Notes under the pieces: generated by a model
What the model saw: only the letters and a program-made list of their open reading frames with translations
Databases searched by the model: none
What the model was told of the DNA's origin: nothing
Source: Bacteroidales bacterium
GTDB lineage: Bacteria; Bacteroidota; Bacteroidia; Bacteroidales; Muribaculaceae
Assembly (NCBI GenBank): GCA_029007645.1
Contig: JAQXIE010000018.1
Span: 1-64,000 of the forward strand
DNA: 64,000 bases
Direction of reading: 5' to 3'
Position numbers and translations under genes: made by a program
Shown: positions 51,172-59,275 of the stretch, one piece after another
Layout: every line of letters starts with the position of its first letter
Position numbering within the stretch: position 1 is the first letter of the stretch

Positions 51172-51966
51172 ATGAGCGTCATTCCCGGTGACATTGCGCA
51201 GCTTCTGGATGAAGAGGCGGCACGCATCAACAATCCGGATTTCATCGCATCGGATCCGGTACAGTTTCCGCGTCGCTTCACACGCCTGCAGGATATTGAA
51301 ATCGTGTCACTGCTGGCGGCGACACTGGCATGGGGCAACCGCCGGATGATATGCCGCGATACCGAACGGCTTCTGGACCTGATGGAACATGAGCCCTACC
51401 GCTACGTGATGGAGCGGGGATACGACGATCTGGACCCGGAGATCAACATCCACCGGACCTTTTTCGGACGTCATCTCAAGCAATTTCTCAACGGGTTGCA
51501 CGGCATTTATACGAACAATCCGAGTCTGGATGCGTTTAGCAAAAAGACGGGAAGCGGCGAGGACGCCGCGCCGGCATGGCGTCTGACTGCCGCGATGCAG
51601 GAAGTTTTCACGGCGCAGAACGGCGGCGTGCCCTGCGAGCGGTGTCTGCCGGCCGATCTGAAGCACACGGCACTGAAGCGCATCAACATGGCGCTCCGCT
51701 GGCTGGTGCGCGATGACGGCATCGTCGACCTCGGCGTATGGAAGTCCATTCCGAAAAGCCGGCTTTACATTCCGCTGGACGTACATGTGGGCAATACCGC
51801 CCGCAACCTGGGTCTCACCACGCGCAAGGCCAACGACCGCCACACGGTCGAAGAACTGACCGCCACGCTGCGCGCACTGCGACCGGACGACCCGGTCTAC
51901 TACGACTATGCCTTGTTCGGCATAGGCGTGACTGCCAAAGAATCCTCTAACCAAAATAACCTCTGA
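51172..51966 (+). CDS. TIGR02757 (DUF2400) family protein
   Basis: A 264-aa cytoplasmic protein of the conserved TIGR02757 family, whose function is unknown. Signatures: LAATLAWGNRRMI, HTALKRINMALRWLVRDDGIVDLGVW, LYIPLDVHVGNTARNLGL and DPVYYDYALFGIGV. The helical pattern recalls HhH-type DNA glycosylases, which is only suggestive. The ATG at 51172 is preferred over the TTG at 51157. It is preceded by an AAAGGAG sequence, an unusually good Shine-Dalgarno for this phylum, which overlaps the end of the previous gene. Confidence 0.88.
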   Translation: MSVIPGDIAQLLDEEAARINNPDFIASDPVQFPRRFTRLQDIEIVSLLAATLAWGNRRMICRDTERLLDLMEHEPYRYVMERGYDDLDPEINIHRTFFGRHLKQFLNGLHGIYTNNPSLDAFSKKTGSGEDAAPAWRLTAAMQEVFTAQNGGVPCERCLPADLKHTALKRINMALRWLVRDDGIVDLGVWKSIPKSRLYIPLDVHVGNTARNLGLTTRKANDRHTVEELTATLRALRPDDPVYYDYALFGIGVTAKESSNQNNL

Positions 51967-51980
51967 ACAAACTGACCGAC

Positions 51981-53468
51981 ATGACGCGACGCTTCTTACA
52001 ATTGCTTCTGGCACTTACCATATCGCTGACAGCCTTTGCCTACAACAACCCGAAACGGGAGTTCCGGGGGGCCTGGCTGCATGTCATTGGCCAGAGTCAA
52101 TGGCAGGACAAGAGCCCCGAACAGGCCCGGGCCTATATTGTGGACCAATTCAACAAGCTGCAGGACGCCGGATGCAATGTGGTGATATTCCAGGTGCGTC
52201 CTACGGCCGATGCGGTCTACAAGTCGGAGCTGGAGCCCTGGAGCGCGTGGCTGACGGGTAAACGGGGCAAAGCGCCGAATCCGGTGTGGGATCCGATGGA
52301 ATTCGCCATCGCCGAAGCCCATCGCCGCGGCTTGGAGTTCCATGCTTGGCTCAACCCCTACAGGGTGACGTCGACCGCCAAGGAAACACTGCCCGCCGAT
52401 CATCTGTCGAACCGTGAGCCTGAACGGTTTTTCCGCTACAACGGACAGGTGCTGTTCGACCCGGCCTATCAGGAGAACCGCGATTTCATCTGCGAGGTGG
52501 TTACCGACATTCTGCGGCGCTACGACGTGGACGGCATTCATATCGATGACTATTTCTACCCCTACCCCGCCGCCGGGAAATCGATTCCCGACGACGCGAG
52601 CTACCGTAAATTCGGCAACGGCATGGACCGCGGCGACTGGCGCCGGCACAATGTGGATCTGTTGATCGAGCAGCTGCACCGTACTATCAAGAAGGAGAAG
52701 CCCTGGGTGCGCTTCGGAATCAGCCCGTTCGGCATCTGGCGCAACAAGTCGAACGATCCGCGCGGGTCGGAAAGCAGCGGGCTGCAGAACTACGACGGCC
52801 TCTACGCCGACGTGCTGCTGTGGGACCGCAAGGGCTGGATGGACTATATCGTGCCGCAGCTCTACTGGAATCTGGACACGAAGGCCGCACCGAGCCGCAA
52901 GCTGGTGAAGTGGTGGAACGACAATATCCATAACAGCGACCTTTACATCGGCCAGGACGTGCAGCGCACCATGAACATGGCCGATCCGGGCAACAACGAC
53001 CGCAACGAGCTCGACACGAAGGTGCGTCTGACACGACAGCTTCCCAACGTGAAGGGCAATGTCTGGTGGCATGGCTATTGGGTGACCGGCAACTACAAGG
53101 GAGCGGCCGACTCGCTGGCGTCGAAATACCAGTCGACAATAGCGCTGCCCCCCGTCTACGACGGTCCCGGACATGGTCCCAAAGGAATCAAACACCTTAA
53201 AATCGTTAAGAGCCATGAGGGAAAATTCCTGGAATGGAACCGTCCGGAGCAGGGCCGCGAGCCGAAGAGCGACGACGTAGTGAAGTTCGTGGTCTATGAA
53301 TTCTTCCCGGGCGAAAAGCAGGACACCGAGGATCCCCAGGCCATAGTGGCGATGACGCCCTACAACCGCGTGCGCGTTGAGAATGCCGAGCGCGGCATGA
53401 CCTACGCCGTGACCACCCTGGACCGCCTGAACCGCGAATCCAAACCCGTCTTCCTCTACGTCAAATAA
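51981..53468 (+). CDS. GHL10/DUF187-type secreted glycoside hydrolase-like protein
   Basis: A 495-aa secreted protein with signal peptide (MTRRFLQLLLALTISLTAFA) and a TIM-barrel of the glycosyl-hydrolase-like 10 family (YngK type). Signatures: REFRGAWLHVIGQSQW, NVVIFQVRPTADAVYKSELEPWSAWLTG, HAWLNPYRV, DGIHIDDYFYPYP, RFGISPFGIWRNK and YIVPQLYWNL. A C-terminal fibronectin III-like domain follows (ESHEGKFLEWNRPE, VYEFFPGE). Related enzymes act on cell-wall glycans in some bacteria, so a peptidoglycan role is possible. It ends the same-strand series begun at glyS. Confidence 0.88.
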   Translation: MTRRFLQLLLALTISLTAFAYNNPKREFRGAWLHVIGQSQWQDKSPEQARAYIVDQFNKLQDAGCNVVIFQVRPTADAVYKSELEPWSAWLTGKRGKAPNPVWDPMEFAIAEAHRRGLEFHAWLNPYRVTSTAKETLPADHLSNREPERFFRYNGQVLFDPAYQENRDFICEVVTDILRRYDVDGIHIDDYFYPYPAAGKSIPDDASYRKFGNGMDRGDWRRHNVDLLIEQLHRTIKKEKPWVRFGISPFGIWRNKSNDPRGSESSGLQNYDGLYADVLLWDRKGWMDYIVPQLYWNLDTKAAPSRKLVKWWNDNIHNSDLYIGQDVQRTMNMADPGNNDRNELDTKVRLTRQLPNVKGNVWWHGYWVTGNYKGAADSLASKYQSTIALPPVYDGPGHGPKGIKHLKIVKSHEGKFLEWNRPEQGREPKSDDVVKFVVYEFFPGEKQDTEDPQAIVAMTPYNRVRVENAERGMTYAVTTLDRLNRESKPVFLYVK

Positions 53469-53482
53469 CGCCGGTCATATCG

Positions 53483-53538
53483 TTATTTTTGTCACTGCAG
53501 AGACAATTTATTATCTTTGTCACTGCAGAGACAATTTA
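53483..53538 (+). promoter_or_regulatory. Duplicated 28-bp promoter unit before the AraC gene
   Basis: A 28-bp sequence is repeated in tandem at 53483-53510 and 53511-53538 with one difference (T to C). Each copy carries a TAnnTTTG box (TATTTTTG at 53484-53491, TATCTTTG at 53512-53519). Because 28 bp equals TTTG + 20 + 4, the TTTG of copy 1 sits exactly where the -33 box of copy 2 should be. Copy 2 is thus a complete promoter, with a leader of about 14 nt. Both copies also carry the dyad CTGCAG within GTC-N8-GAC. Confidence 0.8.
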
Positions 53539-53539
53539 T

Positions 53540-54559
53540 ATGGAAATAAACAGCCTCTATTATGTCTACGGATTGTGCACGATGTTCTACGCCATGATGA
53601 CGTACTTCTTCGTGCGCAAGGCTGACCGTCTGTCGCGCCTGCTGGCTCTGCTGATGTGCACACTCGCCCTGCAGTGCCTCTCGGCCAACTTCTTCATGCT
53701 CAAGGGCCAGTATACCGACGGCTACTGGTGGAACATGCAGTCGTCGCTCGACATGATCGCCGTGCCGATGTACTCGTTCATCCTGGTGGAACTTGTCGAG
53801 CCCGGGCGGTTGAAAATACGGGACATGCTGCTGATGGAGGCGCCGTTCCTGGTGCTACCGGCTCTGTTCATTCCCACGCGCAACGACATCTTCTATTACA
53901 TACTGACCGCCTGGGCCGTGGTGTACGGCAATTTCTTCATGATATGGACGCTGGTGCAAATTCCCCGTTACCACAGTCGTCTCAGAGAGCATTTTTCGTA
54001 TACCGAGAACATCAACCTCAACTGGCTGCGCACTATTCTGGTGTCGTTTTACGTTCTGCTGACCCTGTGGGTGGTCAACTGCGTGGCCATACACCTCAAC
54101 GTGGAAATTCTGTACATGCTGCTGTCATTAGGCATCTGGACCACCATCTGCTACTTCCTGTACAAACACGAGCAGGTGATGGACGAGCTGCGGACAGATG
54201 TGGAGACGCCCGCCGAAACGCCAGCACCGGCGCTCTCGGAGCTGGGCCGGAAGATAGAGCAGCTGTTCCGCGAGAGCCAGATTTTCCTCAACCCGCATCT
54301 CAAGTTGTCGGACGTGGCCGAGGCCTGCAACACCAACCGCACCTACGTCAGCAACTATTTCAACCAGGAAGCCGGCGCCTCGTTTTACGAATACGTCAAC
54401 ACGATGCGCGTCGACCACGCGTGCGCGTTGTTGCGCGACACAAACGATTCGGTCAAGGTCATAGCCGCGCGGTCAGGCTTCAACAGCCCGCAGTCCTTTA
54501 TCCGTACCTTTGTCAAGGTGAGGGGCGTCAAGCCGACCGATTTTCGCAACAGCTTGTAA
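53540..54559 (+). CDS. Membrane-bound AraC-type transcription regulator
   Basis: A 339-aa protein with about seven membrane helices in residues 5-215 (YYVYGLCTMFYAMMTYFFV, LLALLMCTLALQCLSANFFML, FVLPALFIPT-like, IFYYILTAWAVVYGNFFMIW, ILVSFYVLLTLWVVNCVAI). An AraC HTH follows at about 240-339 (LSDVAEACNTNRTYVSNYFNQ, DSVKVIAARSGFNSPQSFIRTFVKVRG). Such Bacteroidota proteins couple a membrane sensor to DNA binding. The ORF track starts at a TTG within the promoter repeat; the ATG at 53540 is correct. Target and signal unknown. Confidence 0.92.
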   Translation: MEINSLYYVYGLCTMFYAMMTYFFVRKADRLSRLLALLMCTLALQCLSANFFMLKGQYTDGYWWNMQSSLDMIAVPMYSFILVELVEPGRLKIRDMLLMEAPFLVLPALFIPTRNDIFYYILTAWAVVYGNFFMIWTLVQIPRYHSRLREHFSYTENINLNWLRTILVSFYVLLTLWVVNCVAIHLNVEILYMLLSLGIWTTICYFLYKHEQVMDELRTDVETPAETPAPALSELGRKIEQLFRESQIFLNPHLKLSDVAEACNTNRTYVSNYFNQEAGASFYEYVNTMRVDHACALLRDTNDSVKVIAARSGFNSPQSFIRTFVKVRGVKPTDFRNSL

Positions 54560-54669
54560 ATCATACATATTTACGTATTATCAACATCTTTTGACGGATT
54601 GTAACCTCCCAACCCTCCTGTTGTGACGATAATTTTACGCATTGTGCGCTGCGTTGATTCATTTATAAT

Positions 54670-54677
54670 TAGTTTTG
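54670..54677 (+). promoter_or_regulatory. -7 element of the small lipoprotein gene
   Basis: TAGTTTTG matches TAnnTTTG, 36 nt before the start codon. No -33 box at the normal spacing is evident. Confidence 0.4.
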
Positions 54678-54713
54678 TGACCGCAACGATTAACCTTTAA
54701 AGAACTATTTACT

Positions 54714-55130
54714 ATGAAGAAAATCCTTTATGTGGCATTCATGGCCATAGCAGCAGCCACGATGACCGCCTGCGGCGGTTCGAACGAGAAGAAGTCAGTG
54801 AACGTGGACGGCCAGGAGGTTGTCGTGTCGGAAGAGGTTGCCGACCTGGACCTGCAGGGCATCAGCGACCTGGTGAAGAAGGACAGCAAGGACGTCACCG
54901 CCGACGATTACGACTTCGTGATCGACCAGCTGGAGATCCTGAACAAGAAGACCGCCAAGATGAACAACGAGGAGTTCCAGATATGGCGGGACAGCCTGAG
55001 CAGCGACGACAAGGGCGTGGTGATGACCTTGGGCTTAATGGCCGAGGGCATGCAGAAACGCGCAGAGCTGTCGGATTCCCAGCGCGAACGCCTGGACAAG
55101 GTGCTGGCCGAACTGGACAAGCGCGACTGA
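54714..55130 (+). CDS. Unknown small lipoprotein
   Basis: A 138-aa lipoprotein (MKKILYVAFMAIAAATMTAC, lipobox MTAC) followed by a charged, largely helical body (VDGQEVVVSEEVADLDLQG... SDSQRERLDKVLAELDKRD). No family recognised. It is a single gene with its own -7 box, between the AraC gene and the first 10-bp repeat array. Confidence 0.75.
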   Translation: MKKILYVAFMAIAAATMTACGGSNEKKSVNVDGQEVVVSEEVADLDLQGISDLVKKDSKDVTADDYDFVIDQLEILNKKTAKMNNEEFQIWRDSLSSDDKGVVMTLGLMAEGMQKRAELSDSQRERLDKVLAELDKRD

Positions 55131-55166
55131 CATATGCGTAACTACGACCTCCTCCCCCGCTAAAAT

Positions 55167-55280
55167 TAATCCCGATTAATCTCGATTTATCTTGATTAAT
55201 CGGGATTTGTCCTGATTATTCGGGATTTGTCCTGATTAATCGGGATTTGTCCTGATTGATCAGGATTAATCTTGAGTCAT
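55167..55280. repeat. 10-bp-period array upstream of the second four-helix-bundle gene
   Basis: Eleven consecutive 10-bp units in perfect register with consensus CNNGATTAAT: cccGATTAAT, ctcGATTTAT, cttGATTAAT, cggGATTTGT, cctGATTATT and so on, to cttGAGTCAT. Variable positions 2-3 alternate so that CCC/GGG pairs make local palindromes such as ATTAATC..GATTAAT. The period equals one turn of DNA. The same unit recurs after the gene at 56152-56241. Confidence 0.95.
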
Positions 55281-55362
55281 TGGGCGCAATCCATCGCAGC
55301 GCGGATCTGTTGTCCGGCTGTCGGGAACATCGCGGCGGGGCGCAATTATTCGTCTATTAAGA

Positions 55363-55394
55363 TTTGCGGATGTTTTGTAATTGCATTATATTTG
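55363..55394 (+). promoter_or_regulatory. Promoter of the second four-helix-bundle gene
   Basis: TTTG (55363-55366), 20-nt spacer, TATATTTG (55387-55394). The -7 box and spacing are identical to those of the first four-helix-bundle gene (27170-27201). Leader about 14 nt. Confidence 0.75.
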
Positions 55395-55414
55395 TGTGAA
55401 ATACCGGAATAATT

Positions 55415-56170
55415 ATGAGCGTCAATATTCAGTTTTCTCAATCTTATTATTGGCTTAACTCCTGGATTTTAGCCAACGTGATTCAGCTTGGCACACAGGA
55501 TTTCTGCGACCGGTTTATCGACCATCGAATGGATCCCGGACGTCGTCTTTACGACCAGATGGTAATGGCTGCCCGTTGTGGTGTGGCCAATATCGCAGAA
55601 GGCTCAGCCCGACACTCTACGTCGGTGGAAACTGAAATGAAGCTGCTCGACGTGGCAAGAGCGAGTTTTGACGAACTTCAGGGCGATCTCTTTAATTTCC
55701 TGCTGCGTCTCCGGGCAGATGTATGGGCTATAGGTAACCCTGACCGCGAGGTAATTTGGCAAATGAGGCTTGATACGCCGCAATATACCAACAGCTATCT
55801 GCATGATGCAGCCATACACATTCTCAATCAAAAAAGCAAATTCGACAGATGGCTCAATAATAAGAATCCCGAAATAGTGGCCAATGCGCTGTTAGTGTTG
55901 TGTCTCAGACAGAACAAGATGCTACAGTCCCAGATTCAGAGTCAGCTTGAGAGCTTCCGCCAGACGGGTGGCTTCACTGAAAATATGACAGCCGAACGAC
56001 TTGAAGCCCGCAAGGTCCAGGCAGCAGAGGCTGGCGCACCGCTCTGTCCGAAGTGCGGAAAGCCGATGTTGCGTCGTATGCAGAAGAAAGGCCAGATGCA
56101 GGGCCGCGAGTTCTGGGGTTGCAGCGACTATCCGCGCTGTGATGGGCTCCGCCCGATGAATCAAGATTAA
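55415..56170 (+). CDS. Four-helix-bundle protein with suffix domain and C4 zinc ribbon
   Basis: A 251-aa homologue of the 27234 protein. The four-helix-bundle core has DQMVMAARCGVANIAEGSARHSTSVETEMKLLDVARASFDELQGD (about 47-90), and the suffix region has GGFTENMTAERLEARK. It is extended by a topoisomerase-type C4 zinc ribbon, CPKCGKPML ... FWGCSDYPRCDG (about 210-245). The base composition of the first two thirds is more AT-rich than its neighbours, a sign of transfer. The last codons (PMNQD) are themselves written by repeat units of the downstream array. A nucleic-acid-binding role is likely; the function is unknown. Confidence 0.85.
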   Translation: MSVNIQFSQSYYWLNSWILANVIQLGTQDFCDRFIDHRMDPGRRLYDQMVMAARCGVANIAEGSARHSTSVETEMKLLDVARASFDELQGDLFNFLLRLRADVWAIGNPDREVIWQMRLDTPQYTNSYLHDAAIHILNQKSKFDRWLNNKNPEIVANALLVLCLRQNKMLQSQIQSQLESFRQTGGFTENMTAERLEARKVQAAEAGAPLCPKCGKPMLRRMQKKGQMQGREFWGCSDYPRCDGLRPMNQD

Positions 56171-56241
56171 TCCCGATGAATCAAGATTAAACCTGATAAA
56201 TCCTGATAAATCCTGATAAATCCCGATTAATCGGGATTTGT
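56152..56241. repeat. 10-bp-period array downstream of the second four-helix-bundle gene
   Basis: Nine 10-bp units in register, same orientation and consensus as the upstream array: cccGATGAAT, caaGATTAAT, cccGATGAAT, caaGATTAAA, cctGATAAAT three times, cccGATTAAT, cggGATTTGT. The first two units are the last codons and stop of the four-helix-bundle gene. The gene thus lies between two blocks of the same repeat. Confidence 0.95.
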
Positions 56242-56284
56242 CTCGGAGCTTCTTTCTGGCGGCAACCCGGAGGGGCGTTCGATT

Positions 56285-56312
56285 GTTATAGCCTTTGAAA
56301 GGAGATTATAAC
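56285..56312 (+). promoter_or_regulatory. Hairpin holding a Shine-Dalgarno sequence
   Basis: GTTATA (56285-56290) can pair with TATAAC (56307-56312), and CCTT with AAGG inside it. The AAAGGAG (56298-56304), 9 nt before the ATG, is in the paired region. Strong Shine-Dalgarno sites are rare here, so initiation may be controlled by this fold. Confidence 0.4.
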
Positions 56313-56313
56313 A

Positions 56314-56862
56314 ATGAAAAGCTTGAAACGCTCTATATTTGTGCTAGCCATGATAATGGCCGGCGCTCTCGGGCTGATGGCCCAGAATTCATTGCCGGCA
56401 CCGGGTAGCGGCGGCAGTTTCACGCCCAACATGGGCGGTGGCGGTGGATTCGGTCCCGGCCCCGGTTTCGGTCCCGGTCCGGGCTGGAACAGCGGTTTTC
56501 CTCCCGGTTATGTCAGCCCCGGCTATTGGGACAGCCCCTGGTACGACGGCTGGAACTATAACCCGACAATCATCGTGACGCCCACCGTAAGCGCACCCAC
56601 GCTCACCAATCAGGGCTCGGAGAAGGTGATAGCCTGCGGATACGACGCCCAGGGCATATGGCGCGTATTGCCGCTATATGTCTGCTACGTCTACAACGGA
56701 GTCCAATACGACGTGAACGTACTCAACGCATGGAATCCATGGACCAACACCTGGGATAACGGCGTGGATATCCAGGCCTACAACTGCTCACACTATCTGA
56801 GGAACGTCCTGTACAAGTTCTACGCCAATCTGTCGACCGGCACTTACTATTTCAATCTGTAA
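56314..56862 (+). CDS. Unknown secreted glycine/proline-rich protein
   Basis: A 182-aa protein with a Sec signal peptide (MKSLKRSIFVLAMIMAGALGLMAQ). A Gly/Pro-rich repeat follows (about 34-60, GFGPGPGFGPGPG), then a Tyr/Trp-rich domain (YWDSPWYDGWNYNP, YVCYVYNGVQYDVNVLNAWNPWTNTWDNG). I do not recognise the family. A good Shine-Dalgarno sequence within a hairpin precedes it. Its stop overlaps the end of the convergent helicase gene by 11 bp. Confidence 0.75.
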   Translation: MKSLKRSIFVLAMIMAGALGLMAQNSLPAPGSGGSFTPNMGGGGGFGPGPGFGPGPGWNSGFPPGYVSPGYWDSPWYDGWNYNPTIIVTPTVSAPTLTNQGSEKVIACGYDAQGIWRVLPLYVCYVYNGVQYDVNVLNAWNPWTNTWDNGVDIQAYNCSHYLRNVLYKFYANLSTGTYYFNL

Positions 56863-59170
56863 CTTCAGCCTGAATAAAGTCTTCGGGCTTGCCATAAATC
56901 TCCGGAGGTTCCTGCACGACTTCCGGAGATTTGTATGTACAGCCGTAGGCGCGGAACACGAAACATGCTTCCTCGTAGGAGGGCTGGCCCGGCAAAGTCT
57001 CGATAATCTCGGGGACGGTCATTGAGCGCTCCGGATTGTTGCATGCATAGTCCACAAGGGCCGGGAGCGCTTCGGGACTTACCAGCACAGGCAACAGCTT
57101 CTTCAGTTCGGGAATGGATATCTCGCGGCGGATATGACCGATGACAGTGTCTTGGGATAAACTCCGTTCGGCCATAATCTCCTCTACGTTCATTCCCTTG
57201 CGGACCATATCGGCCGTGACCTGTGACGAAGGAATCTTCTCTACTTTCTTTTTCTTCACCTTGCCGGCCTTAGGAGTCTCTACCGGTGCCGAGGCAACAG
57301 GTTTCGGAGCTTTGGGAGTCTTCGCGGCGGTTTTGACCGTCTTATGTGAAGTTTTAAGTGCGGAAGCACCCTGCAGCAACGCTGCGGCCTTAACGTCAAG
57401 ATAAGTGTCGGCATCGAAATCGCGGCTGCGGAATGTACTGAGCAGATGCACCTTGGCCTTGAGCAGATCGGAGAACAGTTCCAGCCGGTCGGCAAGCTTC
57501 TGTTTTACATGCTTGTTCTGCGATTCGACATTTGTAAAGGCCACGAGTTTGGAGAGGGGCTGCATCGTGCCGAGGAAATAGTTGGCAGCGGCACGGACGC
57601 GCTGTTGCAGAGCGGCGGCGTCTGCGTGATCGGTCGACATGGCCAGACGCACGTACTGCGTGCGGAATTTGTCGGCCACCGCATTCACCTCCTGGCGCTT
57701 GGATTCGAGAGTCGACGACCAGTCGCTGACCATCGACGGATAATAGCGGGCGAAATTCTCGGCCAGAATTCTGACCACGCCTTCCATGGCGGCAAACAGA
57801 ATCCGGAACGAGAAGAGCTGGTCGAGCAGCGACACCCGGTAGGCGCGTTCCAGTTCGGACATTCTCTCCTCGGTGATATCGCGGTTGCAATGCGAGTCGA
57901 GATAGGACACGACGGTACGGTCGCTGATAATGGCGGAGGGGCTCACGGGACGTTCCAGCACGAGTCCTTGCAGGTTGCGGCAGCGTGACAGAGCCACGTA
58001 TGCCTGCCCGTGCGCGAAACTGCGGCTCACATCGACAATGGCGCGGTCGAAGGTCAGGCCCTGGCATTTGTGAATGGTCACGGCCCAGGCCGGCCGCAAC
58101 GGAATCTGGTAGAATGATCCCTCGCGCTTCTCCACTATCTGGTTGGTCTTCTCGTCGACGGCATAGGTGTTGTTGGGCCATTCCACAGCACCGACAGTAA
58201 TGATATCGCCACCCTCCATGGGTCGGACGGCGACACCGTTCTCCTCGTCGATTGCCACGATTTCGCCGAGCATGCCGTTGTAATAGGCTCGCGGAAAACC
58301 GGTGTCGTTCTTGATGAACATCACCTGCGTGCCGACCTTGAGACGCAACTGCGGGTCGGCGGGATACATCGACTCCGGGAATTTACCCTCGACACGGGCC
58401 TCGAAGCAGGTCTCGGGCGTGGGGAGACGGTCCAGACGCTGCTCGTTGATGTCGGCGGCGAGCCGGTTGTGGGTAGTGAGACGAATATAGCCGTCGTAAT
58501 CGTCGGGAATGAACTTGCGGGGCACACGCGAATTAAGGCGTGCGAGCACGCGGTCGTCGACACGGTTGTCGCGGATGGCGTTGAGGATGTCGAGGAACTC
58601 GGCGTCGTTCTGACGGTAGACCTGGTCGAGTTCGACGGTCTCGTAATCGAGCTGCTTCAAAGCGTGCGACTCGAAGAAATAATTGGTGGGATAATACTGC
58701 CGCAGGATTTTCTCCTCGTCTTCGCGCGCCACGGGCGGGAGCTGCTGCAGATCGCCGATCAGCAGCAGCTGGACACCGCCGAATGGTTTGTTACGGTCGC
58801 GCAGGCGGCGCAGGGAGTCGTCGACAGCGTCCAGGACATCGGCACGGACCATGCTGACCTCGTCGATGACCAGCAGGTCCATGCCGCGGATGATTTTCAT
58901 CTTCTCGTTGCGCATACGGAATTTCTCGTGATGCGCCTGTCCGGGAACAAAGATACCGAAATCGAGCTGGAACAAGGAATGCAGCGTGACGCCGCCGGCA
59001 TTGATGGCGGCGATGCCCGTTGGAGCGGCGACCACGACACGCTTGCGCGTCGATGCCCGCAAGTCGTGCAGGAAAGTGGTCTTGCCCGTACCGGCCCGGC
59101 CGGTCAGGAAGAGACTCGCGCCCGTATTCTCGATGATGCGACGGGCAAGTTCCAGCTTCGGATTTCCCAT
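56852..59170 (-). CDS. PIF1-like AAA helicase with C-terminal extension
   Basis: Superfamily 1 helicase, 772 aa. Walker A is FLTGRAGTGKTTFL (about 21-34); Walker B is LLVIDEVSMV. FGGVQLLLIGDLQQLPPV, VTIHKCQGLTFDRAIVDV and GQAYVALSRCRNLQGLVL are helicase motifs of the PIF1/RecD-like group. The C-terminal part (ITADMVRKGMNVEEIMAERSLSQDTVIGHI) is a helix-turn-helix-type domain found on Bacteroidota relatives. It probably unwinds DNA, perhaps at structured or G-rich sites. The stop overlaps that of the secreted-protein gene. The gene is separated from asd by the 105-bp inverted-repeat cassette. Confidence 0.9.
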   Translation of the reverse strand: MGNPKLELARRIIENTGASLFLTGRAGTGKTTFLHDLRASTRKRVVVAAPTGIAAINAGGVTLHSLFQLDFGIFVPGQAHHEKFRMRNEKMKIIRGMDLLVIDEVSMVRADVLDAVDDSLRRLRDRNKPFGGVQLLLIGDLQQLPPVAREDEEKILRQYYPTNYFFESHALKQLDYETVELDQVYRQNDAEFLDILNAIRDNRVDDRVLARLNSRVPRKFIPDDYDGYIRLTTHNRLAADINEQRLDRLPTPETCFEARVEGKFPESMYPADPQLRLKVGTQVMFIKNDTGFPRAYYNGMLGEIVAIDEENGVAVRPMEGGDIITVGAVEWPNNTYAVDEKTNQIVEKREGSFYQIPLRPAWAVTIHKCQGLTFDRAIVDVSRSFAHGQAYVALSRCRNLQGLVLERPVSPSAIISDRTVVSYLDSHCNRDITEERMSELERAYRVSLLDQLFSFRILFAAMEGVVRILAENFARYYPSMVSDWSSTLESKRQEVNAVADKFRTQYVRLAMSTDHADAAALQQRVRAAANYFLGTMQPLSKLVAFTNVESQNKHVKQKLADRLELFSDLLKAKVHLLSTFRSRDFDADTYLDVKAAALLQGASALKTSHKTVKTAAKTPKAPKPVASAPVETPKAGKVKKKKVEKIPSSQVTADMVRKGMNVEEIMAERSLSQDTVIGHIRREISIPELKKLLPVLVSPEALPALVDYACNNPERSMTVPEIIETLPGQPSYEEACFVFRAYGCTYKSPEVVQEPPEIYGKPEDFIQAEVTD

Positions 59171-59275
59171 AGAAGTTGTTTAAACTAATTTACGTAAACT
59201 AAAAAATTTGAAATTGTGTAAACTTTATGGTAATCTTCATTAATCTTACCATAAAAATTAGTTTAAACAACTTCT
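59171..59275. repeat. 105-bp intergenic cassette with 21-bp perfect inverted ends
   Basis: AGAAGTTGTTTAAACTAATTT (59171-59191) is repeated exactly in inverse at 59255-59275. Inside is a second dyad, TTATGGTAA / TTACCATAA. The outer ends coincide with the helicase ATG on one side and the asd stop on the other, so the cassette is the whole intergenic gap. The interior is AT-rich and has no gene. It looks like a MITE-type element or a large RNA hairpin between two minus-strand genes. Confidence 0.9.

Larger units (their letters stand above)
55131..55414. other. Intergenic region with repeat array and promoter
   Basis: The gap holds the 10-bp repeat array (55167-55280) and the promoter of the second four-helix-bundle gene (55363-55394). 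Between them lies an 80-bp unremarkable stretch. No RNA gene is seen. Confidence 0.7.
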
